A stretch of DNA of 64,000 nt, from positions 992,001 to 1,056,000 of the forward strand of contig NZ_JASZYQ010000001.1 in assembly GCF_030316885.1 (NCBI RefSeq), given 5' to 3'. A model generated the notes under the pieces. It was not told the DNA's origin. It saw only the letters and a program-made list of their open reading frames with translations, and made no database searches. Shown piece by piece: positions 20,608 through 29,486 of the stretch (position 1 is its first letter; each line of letters begins with the position of its first letter). The translations under genes were made by a program, and so were the position numbers. Source of the stretch: Variovorax jilinensis (GTDB lineage Bacteria; Pseudomonadota; Gammaproteobacteria; Burkholderiales; Burkholderiaceae_C).

Positions 20608-21525
20608 CGCCACGCCGCAGACGATCACCACGGCGCACAGCAGCATCCACGCCGTCACGTGCTCGCCGAGGAACACCACGCCGTAGAAGATCGCGAATAC
20701 CGGCACCAGGAAGGTCACGGTCAGCGCGCGCGCGGGCCCGGCCCGCTCGATCAGGCGGAAGAACAGGATGTAGGCCAGGCCGGTGCAGGCGGTGCCCAGG
20801 GCCACCAGCGCGAGCCAGGCCCGAAGGCTCGGCATCTGGGTGGGCCACAGCCAGGCGGCCGGCAGGGCAAGCGCCAGCGTGGCGCCGACCTGGCTGCCGG
20901 TGGCGGTCGCGAGCGCTGGCACGCCGGAGAGGTAACGGCGCGTGAGGTTGGCCGAGAACGCATAGCAGATGCAGGCCGCGAGGCAGGCGCCGATCGCCCA
21001 CAGCACCGCGCTTTCATCGGCGCCCGAATGGAAGCCCGCGCTGCGGCCGGCCAGCATCGCGACGCCCGTGAAGCCGATCACCAGCCCGAGGATGCGCGAG
21101 CCGTCCGGGCGGTCGTTGAACAGGGCCCAGGCGACCAGCGCGCCGAACATCGGCACGGTGGCGTTCAGCACCGCCCCGAGCCCGCTCGTGAGCGTGAGCA
21201 GGGCGAAGGCGAAGAACGCGAAGGGCAGGCCCGAGTTCAGGATGCCGATGCTCAGCGCCGGCTTCCAGTGCTGGCGCAGCGCGGCCCACTGGCCACGCAG
21301 CAGCAGCAGCGGCAGCAGGAACAGCATCGCGACCCCGACCCGCACCGCGGCGGTCGGCAGGGCGCCGAACTCGGCCGCGCCGATGCGCATGAACAGGAAG
21401 GACGCGCCCCACAGCGCGCCGAGCAGGACCAGGTCGATCAGCCAGGCGCGGCTGGCGCGCGGAGCGATGACGGGCGGGGACGTGGCGGTCGGTGCTTCGG
21501 TGGCGTTGCCGGTGTTCTCGCTCAC
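20560..21525 (-). CDS. EamA/DMT-family transporter
   Basis: The GTG at 21525 overlaps the ogt stop (GTGA) and gives 321 residues with ten hydrophobic segments in two EamA repeats (GALWGASFLFMRIG near the start; a second half beginning around ACICYAFSANLTRRYLSG). Family members export or exchange amino acids and metabolites across the inner membrane; the substrate cannot be read from sequence. It is the last gene of the repair operon, and its 3' end overlaps the convergent DUF1345 gene by 48 bases. Confidence 0.9.
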   Translation of the reverse strand: MSENTGNATEAPTATSPPVIAPRASRAWLIDLVLLGALWGASFLFMRIGAAEFGALPTAAVRVGVAMLFLLPLLLLRGQWAALRQHWKPALSIGILNSGLPFAFFAFALLTLTSGLGAVLNATVPMFGALVAWALFNDRPDGSRILGLVIGFTGVAMLAGRSAGFHSGADESAVLWAIGACLAACICYAFSANLTRRYLSGVPALATATGSQVGATLALALPAAWLWPTQMPSLRAWLALVALGTACTGLAYILFFRLIERAGPARALTVTFLVPVFAIFYGVVFLGEHVTAWMLLCAVVIVCGVALSTGLVKLGRRAAAR

Positions 21526-22019
21526 AGCGCACCCTCGAGCGCGAGCAGCGCGGACTTGCGCTCGAGCCCGCCCGCATAGCCGGTGAGCGAGCCGTTGGCG
21601 CCGAGCACGCGGTGGCAGGGCACGATCACGCTGATCGGGTTGCGGCCGACCGCGGCCCCCACCGCGCGCACCGCGGCCGGCTTGCCGACACCGGCGCTGA
21701 GCGCGCCGTAGCTGGTGGTCTGGCCGCGCGGGATCGCAAGCAGCGCCTGCCACACCGACTGCTGGAAGGCGGTGCCGTGCGCGAGGTCGAGCGGCAGGTC
21801 GAAATGCGCGCGCCGGCCCGCGAAATAGTCGCCGAGCTGGGCGGCGGCCTGGCGCAGCACCGGGTGGGCGTCGTCGTTCGACCAGCCCGTGGTGTCGGGC
21901 CAGTGGCGCTGGCGCTCGAACCAGGCGCCGGCCAGGCCGCGATCGGTGGCGGCGAGCAGCAGCGGCCCGAGCGGGCTGTCGATGGTGGTGCAGTGCAGGG
22001 ACGTGGTCTTGAATTTCAT
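21522..22019 (-). CDS. ogt: Methylated-DNA--protein-cysteine methyltransferase
   Basis: A 165-residue suicide repair enzyme that takes O6-alkyl groups from guanine onto its own cysteine. The active site PCHR (Cys135) and the helix-turn-helix segment with GTAFQQSVWQAL and RAVGAAVGRNP are intact. Its ATG overlaps the stop of the Ada/AlkA gene, and its stop overlaps the EamA start, so all three are coupled. Confidence 0.95.
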   Translation of the reverse strand: MKFKTTSLHCTTIDSPLGPLLLAATDRGLAGAWFERQRHWPDTTGWSNDDAHPVLRQAAAQLGDYFAGRRAHFDLPLDLAHGTAFQQSVWQALLAIPRGQTTSYGALSAGVGKPAAVRAVGAAVGRNPISVIVPCHRVLGANGSLTGYAGGLERKSALLALEGAL

Positions 22020-23560
22020 GGCTGTCTGGCGCTGGCGCACGCATCGGCTGCCGGCGCGGGTAGGGGTGTGGGATGGTGCCAGGCGCGCAGCACGGCATAG
22101 CCGCGCCACGGACGCCAGGCCCGGGAAGCCTCGGCCGCTGCGCGCGCCGTCGTGACGCCGAGCGCCTTCTGCAGCGCGACGTCGCCGGCCGGAAAGGCAT
22201 CGGGCCAGCGCAGTGCGCGCATCGCGATGTATTGCGCTGTCCAGTCGCCGATGCCGGGCAGCGCCTGCAGCGCAGCCAGCGTGGCGGGCACGTCGGCACC
22301 GGGATGCAGCGCGAGCCGGCCCGAACCGACCTCGTTGGCGATCGCGAGCAGCGCCGCCTGCCGCTGGCGCACGATGCCGAGCCGGCCCAGCGCATCGCCG
22401 CTCGCTGCCGCGATCGCCGCGGGCGTGGGGAACAGTCGATCGAGGCCTTCGATGGGTGTCGCGATCGGCTCGCCGAAGGCCTCGACCAGCCGGCTGCCGA
22501 GCGTGCGCGCGGCGGCTACCGTGATCTGCTGGCCCAGCACTGCGCGCACCGCGAGCTCGAAGCCGTCGACCGTGCCCGGCACGCGCAGGCCGTCGCCCTG
22601 CGGAAAGCTGGCATGCAGTGCAGCGTTGATCGCCATCGGGTCGGCGTCGAGGTCGAGCATGGCGCGCACGCGGCTGATCACGGTCGGCAGCATGGCCGCG
22701 AGCCGATGGTCGACGCGCAGCAGCAGCTGGTCGCGCCCGGCATCGAAGCGCAGCTGCAGCCAGCCGGTCAGCGTGTGCTTGCCGTGCGCCACGCGCAGCG
22801 AGCGGGCGAAGGAGGGCGTTTGCGCATCTGTGTCGTCGATCGCTTCCATGCCGCGCAGCGCGCGGCGCTCGAAGAAGGCCAACATCGCGCGATGGTCGTA
22901 GGGCGGCCGGAAACCCAGCCGCACCTCGACCGAGTCGGCCGTGCGGGCGTCGCGCGAGGCGCCGGCGCGCCGCAGCGCGCTCGGGTTGAGGCCGTAGTGC
23001 CCCAGGAAGGCGGCGTTGAAGCGCCGCACGCTCGCGAAGCCGCTGGCCAGCGCCACCTGGGTCATCGGCAGGCGGGTGTCGGCGATCAGCTGCTTGGCGG
23101 CCAGCAGGCGGCGGGTCTGCAGGTATTGCAGCGGCGAGACGCCGAACTGCGATTCGAAGATGCGCCGCAGATGGCGGTCGCTGACGCCCAGCCGCTCGGC
23201 GATGCGGGCGGCGCCCGGGCCGTCCGCGGACCAGGCGTCGGGTTCGTCGATCAGGCGCGCGGCCTGCAGGGCCAGGATGCGCGAGGCGTCCTCGGTCGAC
23301 CAGCTCGCGGCGCGCGGTGCCAGTTCGGGCCGGCAGCGCAGGCAGGGCCGGAAGCCCGCGGCCTCGGCCTGCGCCGCGTGGCGAAAGAAGCAGCAGTTCT
23401 CGCGCCGCGGCAGCCTGACGCGGCAGACCGGCCGGCAGTAGATGCCGGTGGATGTCACGCCCGTGAAGAACGAACCGTCGAAGCGTGCGTCGTGCGCCTT
23501 CATCGCCAGGTAGCAGGCGTCGCTCTCGAGTCCGGCGGTGGTGGCGGGGGCGGTGGACAT
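22016..23560 (-). CDS. Ada-type regulator fused to AlkA DNA glycosylase
   Basis: It has 514 residues. Residues ~10-80 are the Ada zinc domain that senses methylphosphotriesters (Cys42-x3-Cys46 and Cys73-x2-Cys76; Cys42 corresponds to the methyl acceptor). Residues ~90-190 are an AraC-type double helix-turn-helix. Residues ~215-514 are AlkA-like, with the helix-hairpin-helix LPGIGDWTAQYIAMR and a catalytic Asp near 460 (FPAGD). The protein should both sense alkylation, activating its own operon, and excise alkylated bases. The fusion puts sensing and base excision in one chain and leaves the O6-methyl repair to the coupled ogt. Confidence 0.93.
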   Translation of the reverse strand: MSTAPATTAGLESDACYLAMKAHDARFDGSFFTGVTSTGIYCRPVCRVRLPRRENCCFFRHAAQAEAAGFRPCLRCRPELAPRAASWSTEDASRILALQAARLIDEPDAWSADGPGAARIAERLGVSDRHLRRIFESQFGVSPLQYLQTRRLLAAKQLIADTRLPMTQVALASGFASVRRFNAAFLGHYGLNPSALRRAGASRDARTADSVEVRLGFRPPYDHRAMLAFFERRALRGMEAIDDTDAQTPSFARSLRVAHGKHTLTGWLQLRFDAGRDQLLLRVDHRLAAMLPTVISRVRAMLDLDADPMAINAALHASFPQGDGLRVPGTVDGFELAVRAVLGQQITVAAARTLGSRLVEAFGEPIATPIEGLDRLFPTPAAIAAASGDALGRLGIVRQRQAALLAIANEVGSGRLALHPGADVPATLAALQALPGIGDWTAQYIAMRALRWPDAFPAGDVALQKALGVTTARAAAEASRAWRPWRGYAVLRAWHHPTPLPAPAADACASARQP

Positions 23561-23674
23561 GGGCACGATGATACGGCCGCGATCGTGCAGGAATAGCCAT
23601 TTCCGGACATCTGGCACCCTGGGCCGATGCCTACAATGTTCTACGTTTTTGGAACTTCCAGAGGTTGTTTTCCC

Positions 23675-25057
23675 ATGCAGCTCAGCGCATCGATCTTCAA
23701 GGCCTATGACATCCGGGGCGTGGTGCCCGCCACGCTCGACGCCGAGGTCGCCGAGGCGCTCGGACGGGCCTTCGGCAGCGCCGCACGCGCGGCCGGCGAG
23801 ACCTCGGTGGCCGTGGGCCGCGACGGCCGCCTGTCGGGCCCGACGCTCGCGGGCGCCCTGATCAAGGGCCTCGTCGCGACCGGCATCGAGGTCATCGACG
23901 TCGGCGCCGTCACCACGCCGATGCTGTACTTCGCCGCCCACACGCTGTCGCGCAGCGGCATCCAGGTCACGGGCAGCCACAACCCCAAGGACTACAACGG
24001 CTTCAAGATGGTGCTGGCCGGCCGCGCCATCTACGGCGACGAGATCCAGGGCCTGCGCCGCGTGATGGAAGACGGCAGCGCCAAGCTGGCGCCCGGCGGC
24101 AGCGTGCGCCAGGTCGACGTCACCGAGGCCTATACGCAGCGCATCGTGGGCGACATCAGGCTCGCGCGGCCGCTGAAGATCGTGGTCGATTCGGGCAACG
24201 GCATCGCGGGCGCCACGGCACCGTCGATCCTGCGGGCCATCGGCTGCGAGGTCACCGAGCTGTTCAGCGAAGTCGACGGCGACTTCCCGAACCACCATCC
24301 CGATCCCAGCAAGCCCGAGAACCTCAAGGACCTGATCGCCGCGCTGAAGTCCGGCGACGCCGAACTCGGCCTGGCCTTCGACGGCGACGGCGACCGCCTG
24401 GGCATCGTCACGCGCGAGGGCAACAACATCTACCCGGACCGGCAGATGATGCTGTTCGCGCAGGACGTGCTGTCGCGCGTGCCGGGCGGCACCATCGTCT
24501 ACGACGTCAAGTGCTCGCAGCGCCTGGGCCCGGCGATCGAGGCGGCGGGCGGCAAGCCGCTGATCTTCAAGACCGGCCATTCGCTGATCAAGGCCAAGAT
24601 GAAGGAGATCGACTCCCCGCTCGGCGGCGAGATGAGCGGCCACATCTTCTTCAAGGAGCGCTGGTTCGGCTTCGACGACGGCACCTATGCCGGCTGCCGC
24701 CTGCTCGAGATCCTCAGCAAGAGCCCGAACGCGAGCACGGTGCTCGACGGCCTGCCGACCAGCTTCTCGACGCCCGAGCTCAACGTGGCCTGCGCCGAGG
24801 GCGAGCCGCATGCGGTGGTCGCCCAGCTGGTCGAGCGCGCGAAGTTCGCGCCGCCGGCCCAGGTCTCGACCATCGACGGCGTGCGGGTCGACTGGCCCGA
24901 CGGCTTCGGCCTGGTGCGGGCGTCGAACACCACGCCGGTGCTGGTGCTGCGCTTCGAGGGCCAGACCGAGGCCGCGCTGCACCGCATCGAGGCCGAGATG
25001 CTCGCGCTGCTGCGCAGCGTGAAGTCCGACGCCCAGCTCGCGGCCGCCGCGCACTGA
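23675..25057 (+). CDS. Phosphomannomutase/phosphoglucomutase
   Basis: The start at 23675 gives 460 residues beginning SASIFKAYDIRG, the usual opening of the family. The phosphoserine loop TGSHNPKDYNGFK has Ser101, the metal loop DGDGDR starts at Asp236, and GGEMSGH of the sugar-binding loop follows. The enzyme interconverts hexose 1- and 6-phosphates in the cytoplasm for surface polysaccharide and LPS precursors. The next gene is waaA, 13 bases on, consistent with an envelope role. A TACAAT box at 23632-23637 is a plausible -10 but I see no clear -35. Confidence 0.93.
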   Translation: MQLSASIFKAYDIRGVVPATLDAEVAEALGRAFGSAARAAGETSVAVGRDGRLSGPTLAGALIKGLVATGIEVIDVGAVTTPMLYFAAHTLSRSGIQVTGSHNPKDYNGFKMVLAGRAIYGDEIQGLRRVMEDGSAKLAPGGSVRQVDVTEAYTQRIVGDIRLARPLKIVVDSGNGIAGATAPSILRAIGCEVTELFSEVDGDFPNHHPDPSKPENLKDLIAALKSGDAELGLAFDGDGDRLGIVTREGNNIYPDRQMMLFAQDVLSRVPGGTIVYDVKCSQRLGPAIEAAGGKPLIFKTGHSLIKAKMKEIDSPLGGEMSGHIFFKERWFGFDDGTYAGCRLLEILSKSPNASTVLDGLPTSFSTPELNVACAEGEPHAVVAQLVERAKFAPPAQVSTIDGVRVDWPDGFGLVRASNTTPVLVLRFEGQTEAALHRIEAEMLALLRSVKSDAQLAAAAH

Positions 25058-25070
25058 GGCTGTCAAGAGC

Positions 25071-26429
25071 GTGCGTTCGCTGCTGCTGCGCCTGTATGGC
25101 GCCTTCACCACCCTGGCCCAGCCGCTGGTGCGGCGCAAGCTGCGCCGCCGCGCCGTCGCCGAGCCCGGCTACGCGCATGCGGTCGAGGAACGCTTCGGCC
25201 ACTACGACGCAGCTGCCACCGGCACCGGCTGGTGCTGGATCCATGCGGTCTCGCTCGGCGAGGCCCGCGCCGCGGGCATCCTGATCGCCGAGCTGCGGCG
25301 GCAATACCCGGGCATCCCGATCCTGCTCACCAACGGCACCGCCACCGGCCGCGAGGAAGGCGCCAAGCTGCTCGAGGAAGGCGATCTGCAGGTCTGGCAA
25401 CCGTGGGACGCGCCCGGTGCGGTGGCGCGCTTTCTCGACCGTTTCCGTCCGCGCATCGGTGTGCTGATGGAAACCGAGGTCTGGCCCGAGATGACGGCTG
25501 CCTGCACCGAGCGAGGCATTCCGCTGGTGCTGGCCAACGCGCGGCTCAACGAGCGGTCGCTCGCCAACGCCGAGCGCCTGGCCTGGCTCGCACGGCCCGC
25601 CTACTCGGCGCTGGCCGCCGTGTGGGCCCAGACCGAGGCCGATTCGCATCGGCTGGTGTCGCTCGGTGCCAAGGTGGCGGGCGTCTACGGCAACCTCAAG
25701 TTCGACGCCACGCCCGATGTGCGCCAGCTCAACGCGGCTGCCAGGCTGCGCGGACAGCTGCCGCGCCCGATCGTGGTGTTCGCGAGTTCGCGCGACGGCG
25801 AGGAGCGGCAGCTGCTCGAGGTGCTCAAGCGCTTCGGTGCGCTGGCGCCGGTGCCGCCCGAGCAGGAAGCGGTGCGCTCGATCGTGCGGCGCGTGCACGA
25901 CGTGCAATGGATGATCGTGCCGCGCCATCCCCAGCGCTTCGACGAGGTGGCTGCGCTGGTCGAGGCGCACGGCTTCGCGGTGGCGCGCCGCAGCGCCGCG
26001 GGTGCGCCGGCCGAGGCCGAGATCTGGCTCGGCGATTCGCTCGGCGAGATGGCGCTCTACTACGGGCTGGCAGACGTCGCCTTGCTGGGCGGAAGCTTCG
26101 AGCCGCTCGGCGGCCAGAACCTGATCGAGGCCGCGGCCTGCGGCTGCCCGGTGATCATGGGCCCCTCGACCTTCAATTTCGCCGAGGCGGCCGAACTGTC
26201 GCTCGCGGCCGGCGCCTCGCTGCGTGTGCAGGACCTGGAACACGCGGTGACGGCGGCTCTCAAGCTCACCGAGAACCCGGAGCGCCGCGAGGCGATGTCG
26301 CAGGCCGCGCTGGCATTTGCATCGGCCAACCGGGGTGCGGCGGAGCGCACGGCGACCGCGCTGCTGGCGATTGCGGAGAAGGCGTCGCCGGTGGGTGAGG
26401 GGGAGAGGGCGGAGCCGAGCCTGGAGTGA
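25071..26429 (+). CDS. waaA: 3-deoxy-D-manno-octulosonic acid (Kdo) transferase
   Basis: It has 452 residues and a GTG start. An N-terminal membrane anchor precedes a GT-B glycosyltransferase; landmarks are HAVSLGEARAA near 60, PRIGVLMETEVWPEM with the catalytic Glu region, and GGSFEPLGGQNLIEAAACG in the nucleotide-binding half. It adds Kdo from CMP-Kdo to lipid A precursor on the cytoplasmic face of the inner membrane. The gene follows the hexomutase closely and is 4 bases before the VOC gene. Confidence 0.94.
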   Translation: MRSLLLRLYGAFTTLAQPLVRRKLRRRAVAEPGYAHAVEERFGHYDAAATGTGWCWIHAVSLGEARAAGILIAELRRQYPGIPILLTNGTATGREEGAKLLEEGDLQVWQPWDAPGAVARFLDRFRPRIGVLMETEVWPEMTAACTERGIPLVLANARLNERSLANAERLAWLARPAYSALAAVWAQTEADSHRLVSLGAKVAGVYGNLKFDATPDVRQLNAAARLRGQLPRPIVVFASSRDGEERQLLEVLKRFGALAPVPPEQEAVRSIVRRVHDVQWMIVPRHPQRFDEVAALVEAHGFAVARRSAAGAPAEAEIWLGDSLGEMALYYGLADVALLGGSFEPLGGQNLIEAAACGCPVIMGPSTFNFAEAAELSLAAGASLRVQDLEHAVTAALKLTENPERREAMSQAALAFASANRGAAERTATALLAIAEKASPVGEGERAEPSLE

Positions 26430-26433
26430 GTCG

Positions 26434-26823
26434 ATGCGCATCGAACACATCGCCCTCTGGACCACCGACCTCGATCGCTTCAAGCGCTTCTACGTCGACT
26501 ACTTCGGCGCCAGCGCCGGCAGCGGCTACGTCAACGCGGCCAAGGGCTTCGAATCCTGCTTCCTGAGCTTCGGCGACGGCGCACGCATCGAGGCCATGAC
26601 GACCACGACGCTGCGGCCGCTCGCGATCGAGCCCGGCGCGCAGCGCATGGGCCTGACCCATTTCGCGGTGTCGCTGGGCTCCGAAGATGCGGTCGACCGG
26701 CTCACCGAGCGGCTGCGCGGCGACGGCCATCCGGTGCTCGACGGACCGCGTCGCACCGGCGACGGCTACTACGAGAGCGTGGTGCTGGACCCGGACGGGA
26801 ATCGGGTGGAGATCACGGCCTGA
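26434..26823 (+). CDS. VOC-family (glyoxalase/bleomycin-resistance fold) protein
   Basis: A 129-residue protein with two beta-alpha-beta-beta-beta units: IEHIALWTTDLDRFKRFYVD at the start and VVLDPDGNRVEIT at the end. His4, the His in THFAVSL and the final Glu could form the metal site. The substrate is unknown. It starts 4 bases after waaA, so it is co-transcribed. Confidence 0.88.
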   Translation: MRIEHIALWTTDLDRFKRFYVDYFGASAGSGYVNAAKGFESCFLSFGDGARIEAMTTTTLRPLAIEPGAQRMGLTHFAVSLGSEDAVDRLTERLRGDGHPVLDGPRRTGDGYYESVVLDPDGNRVEITA

Positions 26824-26944
26824 GGGTTTTCAGACGTCCAGCTTGCTTGAATGGGTTCTTTCCCGCTGGCTTGGATTTTTTGCTGACGTCGAGCGTGGTC
26901 GGGAGCTTGCCGATGGGGGAAGCGTTGTGTGACGGCCTGCGGTT

Positions 26945-27194
26945 GCGCGGCGCGGCTGGGGCTGTGGGTCGCGGGCTCCTGCCGTGGCGGTCGGCGCGTA
27001 GCGCCGACTCCGTTGCGGTGCTCGCCTGCGGACGGTGTCGCGGAACTCGTTGCGTGCCCCTTCGGTGCACGCCACTCGGACAGCCGCGACAAGCCAGACA
27101 ACGAAGCGCGTGTCTTCGCACGCGCCCGCCCGCAGGCTGCGCTCCTCACCGCCCCGGAAGTCGCCCGCGCCCCACACCCCCAGCCACGCCGCGC
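26945..27194. repeat. Module B1 of a composite palindromic repeat
   Basis: This is a 250-bp non-coding module in the gene-free stretch 26824-27616. Its ends are imperfect inverted repeats of about 46 bp (left begins GCGCGGCGCGGCTGGGGCTG, right ends with a matching complement). Inside are an 8-bp-stem hairpin at 26990-27008 (GTCGGCGC, loop GTA, GCGCCGAC), a second hairpin with GCGCGTG/CACGCGC arms and a C(TTCG)G-type turn. The reverse complement matches module B2 (56356-56603). The 120 bases before it (26824-26944) show nothing I can name. Confidence 0.8.
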
Positions 27195-27321
27195 CGGGAC
27201 GCCTTGCTTGATCGAAGAACCCGTCTCGGCCTTCGGCCATCGGGTGCGCAGTGCGCCCTGGCGTCACCTCGGTGGGGTCCCCGGTCGTTGATCGCGCCCT
27301 GAAACCGCCACACCGCCACCA
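27195..27321. other. Spacer joining modules B1 and A1
   Basis: These 127 bases link the two repeat modules. Their reverse complement can be aligned, weakly, with the 124-bp spacer at 56232-56355, best at the two ends, so the spacer probably belongs to the composite. No coding sense or RNA motif seen. Confidence 0.5.
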
Positions 27322-27570
27322 CAGCCGGGGTGTCTGCCGGTGGGCGGCGGTGCGCCTGTGGGGCGCCGAGGAGCGCAGCGTGGCCGGCTGCGCGTGCGAA
27401 GACACGCGCATCAACATCTAGCTTGCCGCAGCTGTTTGAACGGAGTGCACCGAAGGGGCACGCAGTGAGTTCTGCGGCACAGCCGGCCGCGCGAGCACCG
27501 CAGGGCAGTCGGTGCGCAGCACCGACCGCCCCACCGAAGCACCGACGCCCACCGGCAGAGACGTCGGCTG
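27322..27570. repeat. Module A1 of a composite palindromic repeat
   Basis: A 249-bp module with about 32-bp terminal inverted repeats (left CAGCCGGGGTGTCTGCCGGT, right its near complement ending GTCGGCTG). A hairpin GTCGGTGC-GCA-GCACCGAC lies at 27508-27526 and a GCGCGTG/CACGCGC hairpin lies toward the other end. Reverse-complemented it aligns without gaps to A2 (55983-56231), same length, by eye about 85 percent identical. Its core box TGTTTGAACGGAGTGCACCG is shared with B2, so A and B modules are one family. The ICL/PEP mutase gene ends 46 bases further on. Confidence 0.85.
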
Positions 27571-27616
27571 CGCACCCCAAGTGGTCGATCGCCTCGGCCA
27601 AGCCGCTCGTGGCCGA

Positions 27617-28444
27617 CTACCGTCCAGCCCTGAACAGCGCGTTCAGCTCGTTCCCCGAAGCCGCATCTGTAAAACCGTCGAAGCGTCCCGAATCGGCGAT
27701 GCCGCGCGCGGCGCGGATGAAGCCGCCCCAGGCCGCGCGTGCCATCGCGCCGCCGACGCTGACGCGACGCACGCCGAGCGCCTCGATGTCGGCCAGCGTG
27801 AGTTCGCTGGCCGATCCGACCAGCAGGTTGACCGGCTTGGGCGCCACGGCGGCGACCACGGCCGCGATCTGCTGGCGCGTGCCGATGCCCGGCGCGTAGA
27901 GGCAATCGGCGCCGGCCTCGGCATAGGCGCGGAGGCGCACGATCGTGTCGTCGAGGTCGGGCCGGCCGGCGAAGAAGTTCTCGGCCCGTCCCACCAGCAG
28001 GACCTGAACTTCGGCTTCGTCGATGGCGTCGCGGGCGGCGCGCAGCCGCGCCACGGCGGTGTCGATGTCGAACAGGGGGTTCGCCGGATCGCCGGTGGAG
28101 TCCTCGATCGACAAGCCGGCCACACCGGTGTCGATCGCCATGCGCACGCTCTGGGCAACGCCCCCCGCATCGTTCGCGAAGCCGTTCTCGAAATCGGCGT
28201 TCACGGGCAGGTCGGTGGCCGCCACGATGTCGCGCAGATGGGCCAGCACCGCCTCGCGCGACATCGCGCCATCGGGCAGGCCCCGCGACCATGCGCAGCC
28301 CGAACTGGTGGTGGCGAGGGCCTTGAAACCCAGGCCCTGCAGGTAGCGCGCGCTGCCCACGTCCCAGGGGTTGGGCAGAACGAAGCAGCCCTGGTCGTGA
28401 AGGATGCGGAAGTCGGCGCGGCGTTCGGCGAGTGTGCGTGTCAT
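27617..28444 (-). CDS. Isocitrate lyase/phosphoenolpyruvate mutase family enzyme
   Basis: The ATG at 28444 with GGAGG eight bases before it gives 275 residues; an in-frame ATG at 28465 is less likely. The barrel shows FVLPNPWDVGSARYL, a metal-site segment with NADFENGF, the SIEDSTG strand and VGRAENFFAG. The KKCGH loop of true isocitrate lyase is absent, so it is likely an oxaloacetate decarboxylase-, carboxyPEP mutase- or methylisocitrate-like enzyme of undefined substrate. It is divergent from the Liv transporter genes, with 175 bases between that must hold both promoters. Confidence 0.85.
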   Translation of the reverse strand: MTRTLAERRADFRILHDQGCFVLPNPWDVGSARYLQGLGFKALATTSSGCAWSRGLPDGAMSREAVLAHLRDIVAATDLPVNADFENGFANDAGGVAQSVRMAIDTGVAGLSIEDSTGDPANPLFDIDTAVARLRAARDAIDEAEVQVLLVGRAENFFAGRPDLDDTIVRLRAYAEAGADCLYAPGIGTRQQIAAVVAAVAPKPVNLLVGSASELTLADIEALGVRRVSVGGAMARAAWGGFIRAARGIADSGRFDGFTDAASGNELNALFRAGR

Positions 28445-28619
28445 GAAAGCCTCCAGGCGCGCCATTCTGCGCCCCTACCGCCCGGTAGGAGCGCGAGTCC
28501 CCAAGGCGACGCGACCCCGGGAGAAACCTTAACCTGCCGCCGCGAACGCGCTTCCACAATGCATCGGTGCGTTCGATGCGGCCCCCGCCGCATCCCTTCG
28601 GCTCGATGCGAGGAATCAC

Positions 28620-29486
28620 GTGGAAATGTTCTTTCAGCAGCTCCTCAACGGTCTCACCGTCGGGGGCGTCTACAGCCTGGTGGCCCTGGGCCTGACACTG
28701 GTGTACGGCATCCTGCACGTGCCGAACTTCGCGCACGGCGCGTTCTACATGTCGGGCGCCTTCGCGGGTTACTACCTGATGGCCAAGCTGGGCCTCAACT
28801 ACTGGCTCGCGATGGCCGGCGCCGCGGCGCTGGTGGCCGTGATCTCGATGCTCACGCAGCGGCTGGTGTTCCATCCGCTGCGCAACGCGCCCGAGCTGCA
28901 CGACATGATCGCGGCCATCGGCGTGCTGCTGTTCCTCGAGGCCGGCGCCCAGGCCCTCTTCGGTGCCGACTTCCATCGCATGCCCACGCCCTATGGCCAG
29001 GTGGTCGAGGTCTTCGGCCTCACGGCACCGCTGCAGCGTCTCCTGATCATCGCGGGCGCCTTCGGCCTCATGGTGCTGCTGCACCTGTTCCTCAATCACA
29101 CGGTGGTCGGCTCGACCATCATCGCGATGGCGCAGAACCGGGACGGCGCGGCGCTGGTCGGCATCGATGCCACCCGCGTGACGCTGCTGGTGTTCGCGAT
29201 CTCGGGCGCGCTGGCGGCCGTGGCCGCGGTGCTCTACGCGCCGATCAACCTGGTCTATCCCGCGATGGGCAACCTGGTCATCACGAAGGCCTTCGTGATC
29301 ATCATCCTGGGCGGCATGGGCAGCTTCCCGGGCGCCATCGTCGGCGGCCTGATCATCGGCATGGCCGAGAGCTTCGGCGGCTTCTACTTCTCGACCGACT
29401 ACAAGGACATCATCGCCTTCGTGCTGCTGGTCGTGATCCTCTCGTTCCGGCCGCAGGGCCTGTTCGTGCCGAAAGGGGCGCGCTGA
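28620..29486 (+). CDS. livH: Branched-chain amino acid-type ABC permease
   Basis: It has 288 residues with about eight membrane segments and the family features [20 protein letters not shown] at the start and [15 protein letters not shown] near the end. A GTG at 28620 lies 5 bases after AGGA; an ATG at 28626 is also possible. It forms the membrane pore with LivM. Its stop overlaps the livM ATG by one base. Confidence 0.93.
   Translation: MEMFFQQLLNGLTVGGVYSLVALGLTLVYGILHVPNFAHGAFYMSGAFAGYYLMAKLGLNYWLAMAGAAALVAVISMLTQRLVFHPLRNAPELHDMIAAIGVLLFLEAGAQALFGADFHRMPTPYGQVVEVFGLTAPLQRLLIIAGAFGLMVLLHLFLNHTVVGSTIIAMAQNRDGAALVGIDATRVTLLVFAISGALAAVAAVLYAPINLVYPAMGNLVITKAFVIIILGGMGSFPGAIVGGLIIGMAESFGGFYFSTDYKDIIAFVLLVVILSFRPQGLFVPKGAR

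Noticed and set aside
23632-23637. TACAAT as the promoter of the phosphohexomutase gene
   Set aside because: No convincing -35 at the right distance, so not listed as a promoter feature.
22016-25138. A 1040-codon minus-strand frame extending the Ada/AlkA gene upstream
   Set aside because: The upstream half is antisense to the phosphohexomutase gene. The Ada zinc domain begins right after the ATG at 23560.
26830-27417. A 195-codon minus-strand frame across the repeats, with a peptide similar to the frame at 56001-56285
   Set aside because: The shared peptide follows only from the shared repeat DNA. The frame crosses module borders, changes outside them and has no ribosome-binding site or domain.
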